Assembly (NCBI GenBank): GCA_046328525.1 | Contig: JAXLWK010000003.1 | Location: forward strand, 1,550,001 to 1,614,000 | Direction: 5' to 3' | DNA: 64,000 nt | From: JBDHWG01 sp046328525 | Lineage (GTDB): Bacteria; Chloroflexota; Anaerolineae; Epilineales; JAHCIE01 | In this document: positions 1 to 8,166 of the stretch, piece by piece | Layout: the number at the start of each line of letters is the position of its first letter | Position numbering within the stretch: the first letter of the stretch is position 1 | Notes under the pieces: generated by a model | What the model was told of the DNA's origin: nothing | Database searches by the model: none | Seen by the model: the letters and a program-made list of their open reading frames with translations, nothing else | Program-made: the position numbers and the translations under genes

Positions 1-583
1 TGCGCTGCTTGAGCTTGCCGGCGAACACCGGGATCTCGCCCTGCTGCTCGAAGGCGCGCAGGGCGCGCAGGAGGACGGCGTGAGCTTCGCTGACGTCGAA
101 CTCCTGGGACAGGTCCAGGCTACCGACCAGCGCCTCGTAGAACACGAACTCATCCACGCTCTTGACGAGGATCTCGCTGGTCGAGCGCCGCAGGCCAATG
201 CCGACGGTGTACTTGCCGTACTCGCGCAGCTTGTTGATCAGGGACGAGTAGTCGGAGTCGCCGGAGACGATGGCGAACGTCTGCACGTTCGAGTGGGTAA
301 AGACAGTCTCGATAGCCTCGATGCACAGGCGGATGTCGGCGCCGTTCTTGTGGGCCATGCCGTAGCTGTAGAGCTGGACCAGGTTGACGGCATTCTCGAG
401 CAGCTCGCTGCGGTAGCGGCTGTAGCGCCGCCAATCGCCATACGCGCGCTTGATGGTGACGCGGCCTCGGTTCTTCAGGAAGTCGAAGAGCTTGCCTAGC
501 TCTAGCTCGCGGTGGTCATCCTCAGCAGCAGCGGCGATGTTCTCGAAATCAATGAATACAGCGATCTGATTCTGCGGCTCCAT
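1..583 (-). CDS. NYN-domain (LabA/DUF88-like) protein, truncated at the left edge
   Basis: The frame opens with ATG at 583 and runs off the window, so only about 194 N-terminal residues are visible. An NYN (PIN-like) nuclease fold is indicated by the early motif VFIDFEN, then KNGADIRLCIEA near residue 85, then SGDSDYSS near residue 110. These acidic positions bind metal in the family. After about residue 155 the sequence VSEAHAVLLRALRAFEQQGE looks like the start of an OST-HTH/LOTUS domain, a common partner of NYN that binds RNA. A role as an RNA-acting nuclease follows from family knowledge. It is transcribed divergently from mutL. The 3' end lies outside the window. Confidence 0.85.
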   Translation of the reverse strand, partial: MEPQNQIAVFIDFENIAAAAEDDHRELELGKLFDFLKNRGRVTIKRAYGDWRRYSRYRSELLENAVNLVQLYSYGMAHKNGADIRLCIEAIETVFTHSNVQTFAIVSGDSDYSSLINKLREYGKYTVGIGLRRSTSEILVKSVDEFVFYEALVGSLDLSQEFDVSEAHAVLLRALRAFEQQGEIPVFAGKLKQR

Positions 584-698
584 TTCGGTCCTCGACAATT
601 CCAGCGGCGGCGGGTTTGATTCGGCAGCGTCCCGTCCGTCGTGACACCTCATTGGCAGGCGGTTTTGGTTTGGGGCGCGAGTTTTGTTCCATCCAGAC

Positions 699-707
699 TG
701 GTATAAT
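699..707 (+). promoter_or_regulatory. Extended -10 promoter for mutL
   Basis: The sequence TGGTATAAT matches the extended -10 consensus TGnTATAAT exactly. No good -35 box sits 17 bases upstream, as is usual for extended -10 promoters. It lies about 115 bases before the mutL start. Confidence 0.6.
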
Positions 708-821
708 TTTGCATCCGATACCAGAAACGGGCAAATGAACAACACGACCGGCCTTCAGGACGGCTTTTCTCACTCGGTCATCTGTGCTAAACTTCTAGTC
801 CGCAGGTGCGAGGGAGGATGT

Positions 822-2660
822 ATGCCTATTCAAGTGCTCTCCGACGACGTCGCTGCCAAAATCGCGGCTGGTGAGGTCATCGAGCGCCCCGGCTCGGTCG
901 TCAAGGAGCTGATCGAAAATGCCCTGGACGCCGGGGCCACCGACATTCGCGTCGAGATCCGCGAGGGCGGCCAGCGCCTCATCCGCGTCGCCGACAACGG
1001 CGCCGGTATCCCGGCCAACGAGGTCGAGACGGCGTTTCAGCGCCACGCCACGAGCAAGCTCCGCTCCGCCGACGACCTGTTCCACATTCACACCCTCGGT
1101 TTTCGCGGTGAGGCGCTGCCGAGCATCGCCGCCGTCAGCCGCGTCAGCCTGGTCACGCGCACGCGGGACGAAACCGTCGGCAGCCGTCTCCGCCTGGACG
1201 CCGGCCGTGTCGTCGAGCGAGCCAGCGTCGGCATCCCTGCCGGCACCGTCATCAGCGTCGAGAACCTCTTCTATAACACCCCGGCGCGGCTGAAGTTTCT
1301 CAAATCGGCGACGGCCGAGGCCGGGCAGATTCACACCCTACTGACCCACATGGCCCTGGCCTACCCCGCCTGCCGCTTCAGCCTCATCAACGAGAGCCGC
1401 GCGGCGTTCACCCACAACGGCGGCACACTCCTGGACAGCCTGGCGTCGGTGTATGGCGTCGAAGCGGCGCGCCAGATGATCGAGATCGAGCCGGAGACCC
1501 TCGAAGAGCCGCTGGACGACGGCGACGAGGATGCCGACGACACAGCCAACGCCGCGCCTGTGGAGCGGCCGGTCGCCGTCTTCGGCTACATCAGCCCGCC
1601 GGCCGTCAGCCGCGCCAACCGCGCCCACATGACGTTCATCATCAACGGCCGCCTGGTGCAGGACCGCTCCCTCAACGTCGCCGTCAGCGAGGCCTATCAC
1701 ACCCTGCTCATGGTCGGCCGCTTCCCCGTCATTGCCCTGCACGTGCGCCTGCCCGCCGAGGACGTGGACGTCAACGTTCACCCGACGAAGGCCGAGGTGC
1801 GCTTCCGCGACGGACGCGCCGTGTTCGGGGCCATCCAGCAGGCCGTGCGCCGCGCCCTCCTGCGCCACGCCCCCATCCCCCAGTTTGGCGGCGCGCCGAC
1901 GTGGGAGTCGTCCGACGGCGCACCGTCGGCCCCCGGCGCGGCGTGGCAGACTCCCGCCGCGCCGTGGTGGACGAACCCAAGTGGCGGTTCCGCCGCGTCC
2001 CCGTCGCCCATCCCGGCCTGGGACATCTACCGCACGAACGACGCGCCCCCCGTCCCCGCGCCGCTCGTCGGCGGCGGCAAGCTGCCCGTCCTGCGCGTCA
2101 TCGGCCAGGTCGCCCAGGCGTACATCATCACCGAAGGCCCGGACGGCCTGTACCTCATAGATCAGCACGCCGCCCACGAGCGCATCCTGTACGAGCAATT
2201 CCTCGCCCGCCACGCCGCGTCGGACGTTGCCCGTCAAACGCTGCTAGAGCCGCTGGCGCTGGAGCTGACGCCCGGTGAGGCGGCGATCCTCGACGAGTAC
2301 GCGCAGCCGCTCGACAGCGCCGGGTTCAGCTTAGAGCCGTTCGGCGCGAACACCGTCTTGATTCGCGCCGTCCCCGCCGCCCTCCGCGCCGCCGACCCGC
2401 GCCCCGCCCTCCGCGACATCCTGACCCAGGTGGGCGAGGGCCGCCGCAACCCACTCGAGGTGGATAACGAGGCCGCCCTCCTGCGCGCCGTGTGCAAGAC
2501 CGTGGCGATCAAGGCCGGGCAGACGCTCTCGACCGGCGAGATGCAGGCGCTCATCCAGCAGCTCGAAGCGTGCCACTCGCCGCGCACGTGCCCCCACGGT
2601 CGGCCGACGATGATCCATCTGAGCGCGGCGCACCTGGAACGGGAGTTTGGCCGCCGCTAA
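822..2660 (+). CDS. mutL: DNA mismatch repair protein MutL (endonuclease type)
   Basis: 612 residues from the ATG at 822, chosen because GGGAGG lies just upstream and the family N-terminus IQVLSDDVAAKIAAGEV follows at once. A longer frame from 684 has no ribosome site. The GHKL ATPase motifs are ELIENALDAGA (about residue 29), DNGAGIP (58) and GFRGEALPSIA (93). A Pro/Ala-rich linker follows at about 360-415. The C-terminal domain carries DQHAAHERILYE near residue 447, which fits the DQHA(X)2E(X)4E nicking-endonuclease motif, and CPHGRP near the end. MutL of this type makes the strand-specific nick itself in organisms that lack MutH. mutS is not in the window. The MFS gene follows after 14 bases. 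Confidence 0.97.
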   Translation: MPIQVLSDDVAAKIAAGEVIERPGSVVKELIENALDAGATDIRVEIREGGQRLIRVADNGAGIPANEVETAFQRHATSKLRSADDLFHIHTLGFRGEALPSIAAVSRVSLVTRTRDETVGSRLRLDAGRVVERASVGIPAGTVISVENLFYNTPARLKFLKSATAEAGQIHTLLTHMALAYPACRFSLINESRAAFTHNGGTLLDSLASVYGVEAARQMIEIEPETLEEPLDDGDEDADDTANAAPVERPVAVFGYISPPAVSRANRAHMTFIINGRLVQDRSLNVAVSEAYHTLLMVGRFPVIALHVRLPAEDVDVNVHPTKAEVRFRDGRAVFGAIQQAVRRALLRHAPIPQFGGAPTWESSDGAPSAPGAAWQTPAAPWWTNPSGGSAASPSPIPAWDIYRTNDAPPVPAPLVGGGKLPVLRVIGQVAQAYIITEGPDGLYLIDQHAAHERILYEQFLARHAASDVARQTLLEPLALELTPGEAAILDEYAQPLDSAGFSLEPFGANTVLIRAVPAALRAADPRPALRDILTQVGEGRRNPLEVDNEAALLRAVCKTVAIKAGQTLSTGEMQALIQQLEACHSPRTCPHGRPTMIHLSAAHLEREFGRR

Positions 2661-2674
2661 CCGCAGGGGGAGCC

Positions 2675-3850
2675 ATGCGTATCATCGCTTCGCAGGAGCG
2701 CGCCTATTGGACAGCGTGGGTCGCCACCCTGGCGTTTTTCGTCGGCTACTACACCCTGCTGGTGCCCGTCCCCCTGTACCTGCATCAGATTGGCCTGCCC
2801 GACTGGCTCATCGGTGTCATCCTCGGCGCGTTCGGTGTCGCGTCGCTCATCGGGCGGCCGCTGGCCGGCACAACCGCAGACACGTATGGCCGGCGCAAAG
2901 TCATCCTGTTCGGGACGTTCTCGCTCATGGTCGGCGCCATCGGCTTCTCCTTCACCACATCGCCGGCCCTGTTGTTCGGCCTGCGCCTCCTGCAAGCCGG
3001 TGGCTACGTCGCCTTCACGACCGCCTCGACGGCCCTGGTCACTGACCTGGTGCCAGCGGCGCGGCGGGCCTCCGCCGTCGCCATCTTCGGCATCGCCGCA
3101 AATGTCGCCATGACCATGACGCCGGCCATCATCAGCGCTCTCATGCCGGTCATCTCGCTGACCGGCGCCCTGTGGCTGTCGGGGGCGTTCGCCGCCCTCG
3201 GCGGTCTCCTGGCGTTCGGCGTCCCCGACACGCGGCCTGCGCAGCCCAGGAGGGGCGACTGGCGCGAGGTCGTCCACGTCGAGCCGAGCCTGCGCCTGCC
3301 CATGCTCATCACGTGCATTTTCGGCCTGTCGTGGGGCGCGTTCCTGCAATTCCTGCCGCTGCTGGCCGAGCGCCGCGATCTCGGCTCGGCCGGCCTGGTC
3401 TACACGGTCTACGGCATCTCTATCATCCTGTCGCGGCTCACCGTGGGCCGCCGCCTGGACACCATAGACCGCAGCCGGGTGCTGGTTCTGTCCACCCTCA
3501 TGATGGTCGCCGGCCTGGGGCTGTTCGCCATCGCCACGAGGCAGATCGAGCTGTTCGCCGCCGCCGCCCTGGTGGCTTACGGTTCGGGCATCGTCCATCC
3601 GGCGCTCATCGCCATCCATGTCGAGCGCGCCGCGCCAGAGATGCGCGGCCACGCCATCGCCATCTTCTATCTGGGCTTCGACCTGGGGATTGGGGTGGGG
3701 GCGTGGGTGTTGGGGCTGGTGCTCCAGGGGTACGGCTTCGTCGGCCTCTACGGCGTCGCCGCGCTCGCCGGCCTGGTCGTCGCGGCCATGCTCCCACGCA
3801 TCACCGCCCGGCCGACGCCACTGGAGCAAACGATGGAGCCGCTAGGGTAG
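2675..3850 (+). CDS. Major facilitator superfamily transporter
   Basis: 391 residues from the ATG at 2675, preceded by AGGGGGAG. The protein is almost wholly hydrophobic, consistent with 12 membrane helices. The MFS motif A is visible between helices 2 and 3 as GRPLAGTTADTYGRRK (residues 60-75). A repeated, weaker version in the second half (SRLTVGRRLDTIDRSR) supports the usual duplicated six-helix architecture. Substrate cannot be read from sequence; a drug or metabolite exporter is the commonest role for proteins of this size. It probably shares the mutL transcript. Confidence 0.85.
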   Translation: MRIIASQERAYWTAWVATLAFFVGYYTLLVPVPLYLHQIGLPDWLIGVILGAFGVASLIGRPLAGTTADTYGRRKVILFGTFSLMVGAIGFSFTTSPALLFGLRLLQAGGYVAFTTASTALVTDLVPAARRASAVAIFGIAANVAMTMTPAIISALMPVISLTGALWLSGAFAALGGLLAFGVPDTRPAQPRRGDWREVVHVEPSLRLPMLITCIFGLSWGAFLQFLPLLAERRDLGSAGLVYTVYGISIILSRLTVGRRLDTIDRSRVLVLSTLMMVAGLGLFAIATRQIELFAAAALVAYGSGIVHPALIAIHVERAAPEMRGHAIAIFYLGFDLGIGVGAWVLGLVLQGYGFVGLYGVAALAGLVVAAMLPRITARPTPLEQTMEPLG

Positions 3851-3858
3851 CAGCGTCC

Positions 3859-3924
3859 AGAGACATGTAGTAGCGACTTCCAGTCGCTCTCGCGGTCGCA
3901 GAACGACTGAAGTCGTCACTACGA
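3859..3924. repeat. 66-bp palindromic intergenic repeat, copy A
   Basis: Two short hairpins are built on CGACTTCCAGTCG and CGACTGAAGTCGT. A near-identical copy lies at 46342-46406 in the same orientation, and a related one-hairpin form lies at 51494-51544. No coding capacity. It is probably a non-autonomous dispersed repeat. Confidence 0.75.
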
Positions 3925-3942
3925 AACGCACCCAGTGTACAT

Positions 3943-3970
3943 TTGCTGTCAGAAGCAACTTCCTTACAAT
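3943..3970 (+). promoter_or_regulatory. Candidate promoter of the class V aminotransferase gene
   Basis: TTGCTG at 3943-3948 and TACAAT at 3965-3970 are separated by 16 bases and lie 33 bases before the start codon. Both boxes are near consensus but not perfect. Confidence 0.5.
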
Positions 3971-4003
3971 AACCCCATTCCCACCATTTAGCAAGGAGCG
4001 CCT

Positions 4004-5278
4004 GTGTCCAGCACCGTGATTCTCCCCAACGTCCGCGCGGCCCGCGCCCAATTCCCGTCCCTCCTGCGCGCCTTCGATGGCCGCGCCCCCATCTTCCTCG
4101 ATAATCCGGGGGGGACGCAGGTCCCCCAGTCCGTCGCCGACGCGATGAGCGACTACCTGCTCACCGCCAACGCCAACACCCACGGCGCGTTTCGTACCTC
4201 CCGCCTGACCGACGAAGTCATTGCTGAGGCGCATCAGGCGGCCGCCGACCTGCTCGGCGCGGCGTCGGCGCGCGAGATCGTCTTCGGCCAGAACATGACA
4301 TCGCTGACGTTCGCCATCAGCCGCTCGTTGGGGCTGGGGCTGAAGCCGGGCGACGAGATCATCGTCACACACCTGGACCACGACGCCAACATCGCCCCGT
4401 GGCTGCTGCTCGCGCGGGACAGCGGCGCCGTCGTCCGCTGGGTGGACTTCCGCCACGAGGACTGCACCCTGGACCTGGACACCCTCGCCGCGCAGCTCTC
4501 ACCGCGCACCAAAATCGTCGCCGTCGGCTACGCCTCCAACGCCGTCGGGACGATCAACGACGTGCGCCGCGCCGTAGACATGGCCCACAGCGTCGGCGCG
4601 CTGACGTACATTGACGCCGTGCAGTACGTTCCCCACGGCCCGACGGATGTCCAGGCGCTCGGCGCGGACTTCCTCGCCTGCTCGGCGTACAAGTTCTTCG
4701 GCCCGCACATGGGCATCCTGTATGGCCGCGAGGATGCGCTGGAGCGCCTGTTCGCCTACAAGGTGCGCCCGGCCGACAACGCCCTGCCAACGCGCTTCGA
4801 GACCGGCACGCAGAACCACGAGGGCCAGGCCGGAACCCTGGCGGCGATCAACTACCTGGCGTCCCTGGCCGACGGCGGCGAGCCGGGCGAGAGCCGCCGC
4901 GCGCGCCTGCTGCGGGCGATGGAGGGCATCCAGGCCTACGAGCAGCGGCTCTCGGAGCGCCTCGTGTGCGGGCTGATGGACATCCCCGGCGTCAGGGTCT
5001 ACGGCATCACCGATCCCGGCCGCCTGGCCGAGCGCGTGCCGACCGTGTCCATCACGATGGAGGGGACGACGCCCCTGGCGCTGGCCGAGGCGTTAGCGCA
5101 GCGCGAGATCTACGTGTGGAACGGCAACTTCTACGCCCTCTCGGTCACGACGCAGCTGGGCCTGGAGCCGACAGGGCTGCTGCGCATCGGGGCCGCGCAC
5201 TACAACACCGTCGAGGAGATTGACACCCTGCTGAACGCCCTGGACGAAATCCGGCGCGGTCTGCCGCGCGTCTCCTGA
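4004..5278 (+). CDS. Class V aminotransferase, cysteine desulfurase-like (VC1184/TIGR01976 type)
   Basis: 424 residues from a GTG at 4004 with AAGGAG seven bases upstream. The N-terminus PIFLDNPGGTQVP, the PLP-pocket TYIDAVQYVPHG (Asp204) and the Schiff-base lysine in SAYKFFGPHMG (Lys230) place it in the class V PLP fold. Close to the C-terminus it has YVWNGNFYALSV, where true cysteine desulfurases carry a mobile loop with a catalytic cysteine. No cysteine is present there, so sulfur donation is unlikely. The family is often annotated as cysteine desulfurase by homology alone. The gene stands by itself between repeats, and its substrate is unknown. Confidence 0.85.
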   Translation: MSSTVILPNVRAARAQFPSLLRAFDGRAPIFLDNPGGTQVPQSVADAMSDYLLTANANTHGAFRTSRLTDEVIAEAHQAAADLLGAASAREIVFGQNMTSLTFAISRSLGLGLKPGDEIIVTHLDHDANIAPWLLLARDSGAVVRWVDFRHEDCTLDLDTLAAQLSPRTKIVAVGYASNAVGTINDVRRAVDMAHSVGALTYIDAVQYVPHGPTDVQALGADFLACSAYKFFGPHMGILYGREDALERLFAYKVRPADNALPTRFETGTQNHEGQAGTLAAINYLASLADGGEPGESRRARLLRAMEGIQAYEQRLSERLVCGLMDIPGVRVYGITDPGRLAERVPTVSITMEGTTPLALAEALAQREIYVWNGNFYALSVTTQLGLEPTGLLRIGAAHYNTVEEIDTLLNALDEIRRGLPRVS

Positions 5279-5319
5279 GGGGATAGTGAGAGTTAGGCTT
5301 TACGCGGTAGATGGTCGCT

Positions 5320-5530
5320 CGGGCCACGAAGGACACGAAATTCCACGAAACCCGCGAAACGGAGACCCCACGGCTCTTTTTCGTGACTTTCGCGGCCTTT
5401 CGTGCCGTTCGGGTAGCTCCACAGTTTAGCGTGGAAGAGCCGAATTCACCCCCCATCCCCCCGCCGGCGGGGGGAGCAGAGGGGGGTCTCCACGCTATCG
5501 TGTAGAGCTACCTGCCGTTCGTGGTCCAAC
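5320..5530. repeat. Imperfect inverted repeat of the CACGAA family, interrupted by a MITE-like insert
   Basis: The left arm (about 5320-5360) reads CCACGAAGGACACGAAATT and onward. The right arm (about 5383-5411 continuing at 5513-5530) is its approximate reverse complement, ending CGTTCGTGGTCC. The right arm is split by the 101-bp element at 5412-5512. Together with that element it fills the 310-base gap before the next gene. Confidence 0.6.
5412..5512. mobile_element. MITE-like element, 101 bp, with 9-bp target-site duplication
   Basis: Terminal inverted repeats of 24 bp (5412-5435 and 5489-5512, 20 of 24 positions matching) begin GGTAGCTC and end GCGTGGA. The interior is a second C-rich/G-rich palindrome around CCGCCGGCGG. 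The element is bordered on both sides by the identical 9-mer TGCCGTTCG (5403-5411 and 5513-5521), which is what a transposase leaves behind. There is no reading frame inside, so it is non-autonomous. Confidence 0.75.
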
Positions 5531-5589
5531 GCTTTGCTCGACGACATAGGTCCTGTGAGAACATCCCTTTCGAGGCCTGGGGGAGGCGC

Positions 5590-6336
5590 ATGAGCAACAC
5601 ACCTGAGGTGCAGATCGCCACTCGTGAAGCGAAGAACAAGCTCGACGAGGTCGCGGTCGTCATCGAGCTGACCCTGATCAGCATCATCCAGGCGATGGCG
5701 CTGGGCGTGCTGGTTACTTTCTCCATCCCGGTGATCACGGAGCTACAGCTCCAGTATTGGCCCTACGTCGTGCTCGGCCTGCTCGCCATCCTCATCTTCT
5801 GGTCGCGCACCCTGATTCACACGCTATCGTTCATCGGCTGGCCGCTGGAGATGGGCCACACCTACATCTATTTTGGCGCGACGCTGGTCGAGGGGCTGGC
5901 GCTGAGCCAGGTGAACAACCCGGCCAACTGGTACGCCCTCAACGCGGTCTACTTCGCCATCGCCTGGTTCATGTACTACTGGGACCGCCGGGTAATGATG
6001 GGCCGCGCGACGGAGTACAACTCGTCAACGGAGAAGCAGCTCCACAGCGACATGATCGCCGACCAGGAGCGGAACCTGAAGTTCTTCATGCCGGCCGGCG
6101 TCGTGTTCCACATCGTCGCGTGGTGGCTTGTCGTGACCTTCCCGACCGTCTTCATCGAGCACTACTGGCACGTGGCCCTGGCGCTCTGGTCGGTCGGCGT
6201 TGGCATCTGGTATCTCGGCCAGGGCGCGGGACTCCTGCACCGCCGCCAGAACTGGATCCTGGCCCGCTACACCAGCCAGCGCCTGCCCATCGTCAAGGAG
6301 GAAGAGCAGATTCTGCGGCCGCAGACGCCGCGTTAG
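5590..6336 (+). CDS. Conserved membrane protein of unknown function
   Basis: 248 residues from the ATG at 5590, with GGGGGAGG just upstream. A charged N-terminal segment of about 25 residues is followed by roughly six hydrophobic stretches in three pairs, with a charged cytoplasmic loop in the middle (STEKQLHSDMIADQERNLKF) and a charged tail. No catalytic motif is recognised. Its stop codon overlaps the stop region of the convergent sugar-permease gene. I do not recognise the family. Confidence 0.7.
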   Translation: MSNTPEVQIATREAKNKLDEVAVVIELTLISIIQAMALGVLVTFSIPVITELQLQYWPYVVLGLLAILIFWSRTLIHTLSFIGWPLEMGHTYIYFGATLVEGLALSQVNNPANWYALNAVYFAIAWFMYYWDRRVMMGRATEYNSSTEKQLHSDMIADQERNLKFFMPAGVVFHIVAWWLVVTFPTVFIEHYWHVALALWSVGVGIWYLGQGAGLLHRRQNWILARYTSQRLPIVKEEEQILRPQTPR

Positions 6337-7166
6337 CCCTTCACCCCGCCCGTCGCCAGGCCCTGCACCATGAACCGCTGCGCCAGGTAGTAGAGGATCA
6401 TGACCGGGACGGCGGCAGACACGGCGCCGGCCATGATCAGCCCCCAGCGAAACACGTCGCCGGTGATGAAGTAGTTCAGGGCGAGGGGCACGGTGCGCAA
6501 GTCGGGCGAGGTAATCAGGATGAGCGCGTAGAGTAGCTCGTTCCACGCCGACGTGAACGTCAGCACGGTGACGGCCACGATGCCGGGCGCCGACAGGGGA
6601 ATCAGCACCTTCCACAACGATTGCAGGCGCGTCGCCCCATCCACCATCGCCTGCTCCTCCAGGTCGGGCGGGATGCTGCGGAAGAAGCCCATCAGCAGCC
6701 ACGTGCTGAGGGGCGTGGCGAACGTCAGGTAGACGAACATCAGCCCCTGGAGCGTGTTCGTCATCCCGATGCGCGCCATGATGACGGACAGCGGGATGAA
6801 CAGCAGCGCGGCTGGCGTGAGATACGACAGCAGGATGAGGCGGCCGACGCCGTTGCGGAAACGGTACTTCAGCCGCACCAGGCTATACGCCGCGAGGACG
6901 GCGATGAACACGGAGACGGCGGTCGCCATCGTCGCCACGACGATGCTGTTGCGGAAGTTGGTCAGGAAATCCATGTCGCCGAAGAGCTGGGCGTAGTTCT
7001 GGAGCGTCGCCCCGTCCGGCAACAGCGACGGCTCGCGATAGATCGCCCGCGGCGTCTTCAGCGAGATGATCGCCATGTAATAGACGGGGAACAGGATGAA
7101 GACGGCGAGCAGGCCGACCAGGGTGTAGTTCAGGAGTCTCTGTGCCCGCGAGGGACGAGTCAGCAT
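6333..7166 (-). CDS. Carbohydrate ABC transporter permease (MalG type)
   Basis: 277 residues with about six membrane helices. The permease EAA loop is visible as EEQAMVDGATRLQSLWKVLIPL near residues 173-194, the site that docks the ATPase. The N-terminus (short charged segment, then a first helix ending FPVYYMAIISLKTP) is typical of the MalG/UgpE side. Its start lies three bases after the stop of the partner permease. With the partner permease and the lipoprotein at 8167 it forms a CUT1-type sugar importer. No ATPase gene is present in the cluster. Confidence 0.92.
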   Translation of the reverse strand: MLTRPSRAQRLLNYTLVGLLAVFILFPVYYMAIISLKTPRAIYREPSLLPDGATLQNYAQLFGDMDFLTNFRNSIVVATMATAVSVFIAVLAAYSLVRLKYRFRNGVGRLILLSYLTPAALLFIPLSVIMARIGMTNTLQGLMFVYLTFATPLSTWLLMGFFRSIPPDLEEQAMVDGATRLQSLWKVLIPLSAPGIVAVTVLTFTSAWNELLYALILITSPDLRTVPLALNYFITGDVFRWGLIMAGAVSAAVPVMILYYLAQRFMVQGLATGGVKG

Positions 7167-7169
7167 GAC

Positions 7170-8084
7170 CTAGTCCTCCTGCATGAGCTTGATGACGATA
7201 AAGGCAAGCATGGCGAAGATCGGGAGCATCGCCACCGACACCGCCGCCGCCTCGCCGAGCCGCAAGTTCTGGAGGCTGTAGTACGCCAGCACCGGGAACG
7301 TCATCGTCGCGTCCGACGGCCCGCCCTGGGTCAGCAGCCACACGTTCTCGAAGCTGTTGGCCGTCCAGATGGTCGAAAGCAGGAACACGAGCAGGATGAC
7401 GTGGCGCAGGCTGGGGAGCGTGATGTTGAGGAACCGCTGCCACGCGCCGGCCCCGTCAATCGCCGCCGCCTCGTACAGCTCATTGGGAATCGTCTGGAGC
7501 GCCGCGAGGAACGAGATCACCCAGAACGGGAAGCCGCGCCAGAACGTAGCGACGATGACGCTGGGCATCGCCAGCTCTTTGGTGCCGAGGAAGTCAACGT
7601 AGTTCTGCGCGCCGAGGCCCAGCAGGATCATGTTGAACGCGCCGGCGATGGGGGCGTAGAGTAGTTTCCACGTGATGTAGGCGACGAAGGCCGGCATGGC
7701 CCATGGCAGCAGCACCATGCCGCGCCACACCCAGCGCCCGCGCAAGGGTTGGTTGAGCAGCAGCGCGATGCCCAGGCCAAACGCGAGCTTCAGCGCCTGG
7801 ACGGCAACGACGAGGACAATCGTGTTCCAGATGGTCGTCCAGAAGACGGGCTGACGCAGCAGTGTGGCGTAGTTCTCCAGCCCGACGAACTTCGCCTCCG
7901 AGCCGACCATCTGGTCGGTGAAGCTGATCCAGATGGCGTAGAAGAAGGGGTAGACGACCAGGACAACCAGGGTGAGGACCACCGGGGTGACGAGCAGCCA
8001 CCCCAGGATGGCGTTGCGCCGTTGCAGGGTCACGCCCGGCTGCGTCTCGCGCCGCTGAACCACCGGCTGCGCTTGCTCTGCCAT
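7170..8084 (-). CDS. Carbohydrate ABC transporter permease (MalF type)
   Basis: 304 residues from the ATG at 8084, chosen over an upstream start at 8147 because GAGGTGGAG directly precedes it. Six or so membrane helices are seen, with the EAA loop ELYEAAAIDGAGAWQRFLNI near residue 200. N-terminal residues 1-20 are hydrophilic. It is the partner of the MalG-type permease that follows with three bases between them. The substrate is probably a sugar or sugar acid, judging from the ManD-like enzyme at the head of the operon. Confidence 0.92.
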   Translation of the reverse strand: MAEQAQPVVQRRETQPGVTLQRRNAILGWLLVTPVVLTLVVLVVYPFFYAIWISFTDQMVGSEAKFVGLENYATLLRQPVFWTTIWNTIVLVVAVQALKLAFGLGIALLLNQPLRGRWVWRGMVLLPWAMPAFVAYITWKLLYAPIAGAFNMILLGLGAQNYVDFLGTKELAMPSVIVATFWRGFPFWVISFLAALQTIPNELYEAAAIDGAGAWQRFLNITLPSLRHVILLVFLLSTIWTANSFENVWLLTQGGPSDATMTFPVLAYYSLQNLRLGEAAAVSVAMLPIFAMLAFIVIKLMQED

Positions 8085-8166
8085 ACTCCACCTCTCACGG
8101 GGACGAACGGCGCGGGCGCAGCCATCGCCACGGCCCGCGCCATCCATCCCCCATCATCGCGCGGCG

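Noticed and set aside
584..821. Possible tRNA or small RNA upstream of mutL
   Set aside because: No cloverleaf or conserved loop sequence was seen; only the extended -10 promoter is supported.
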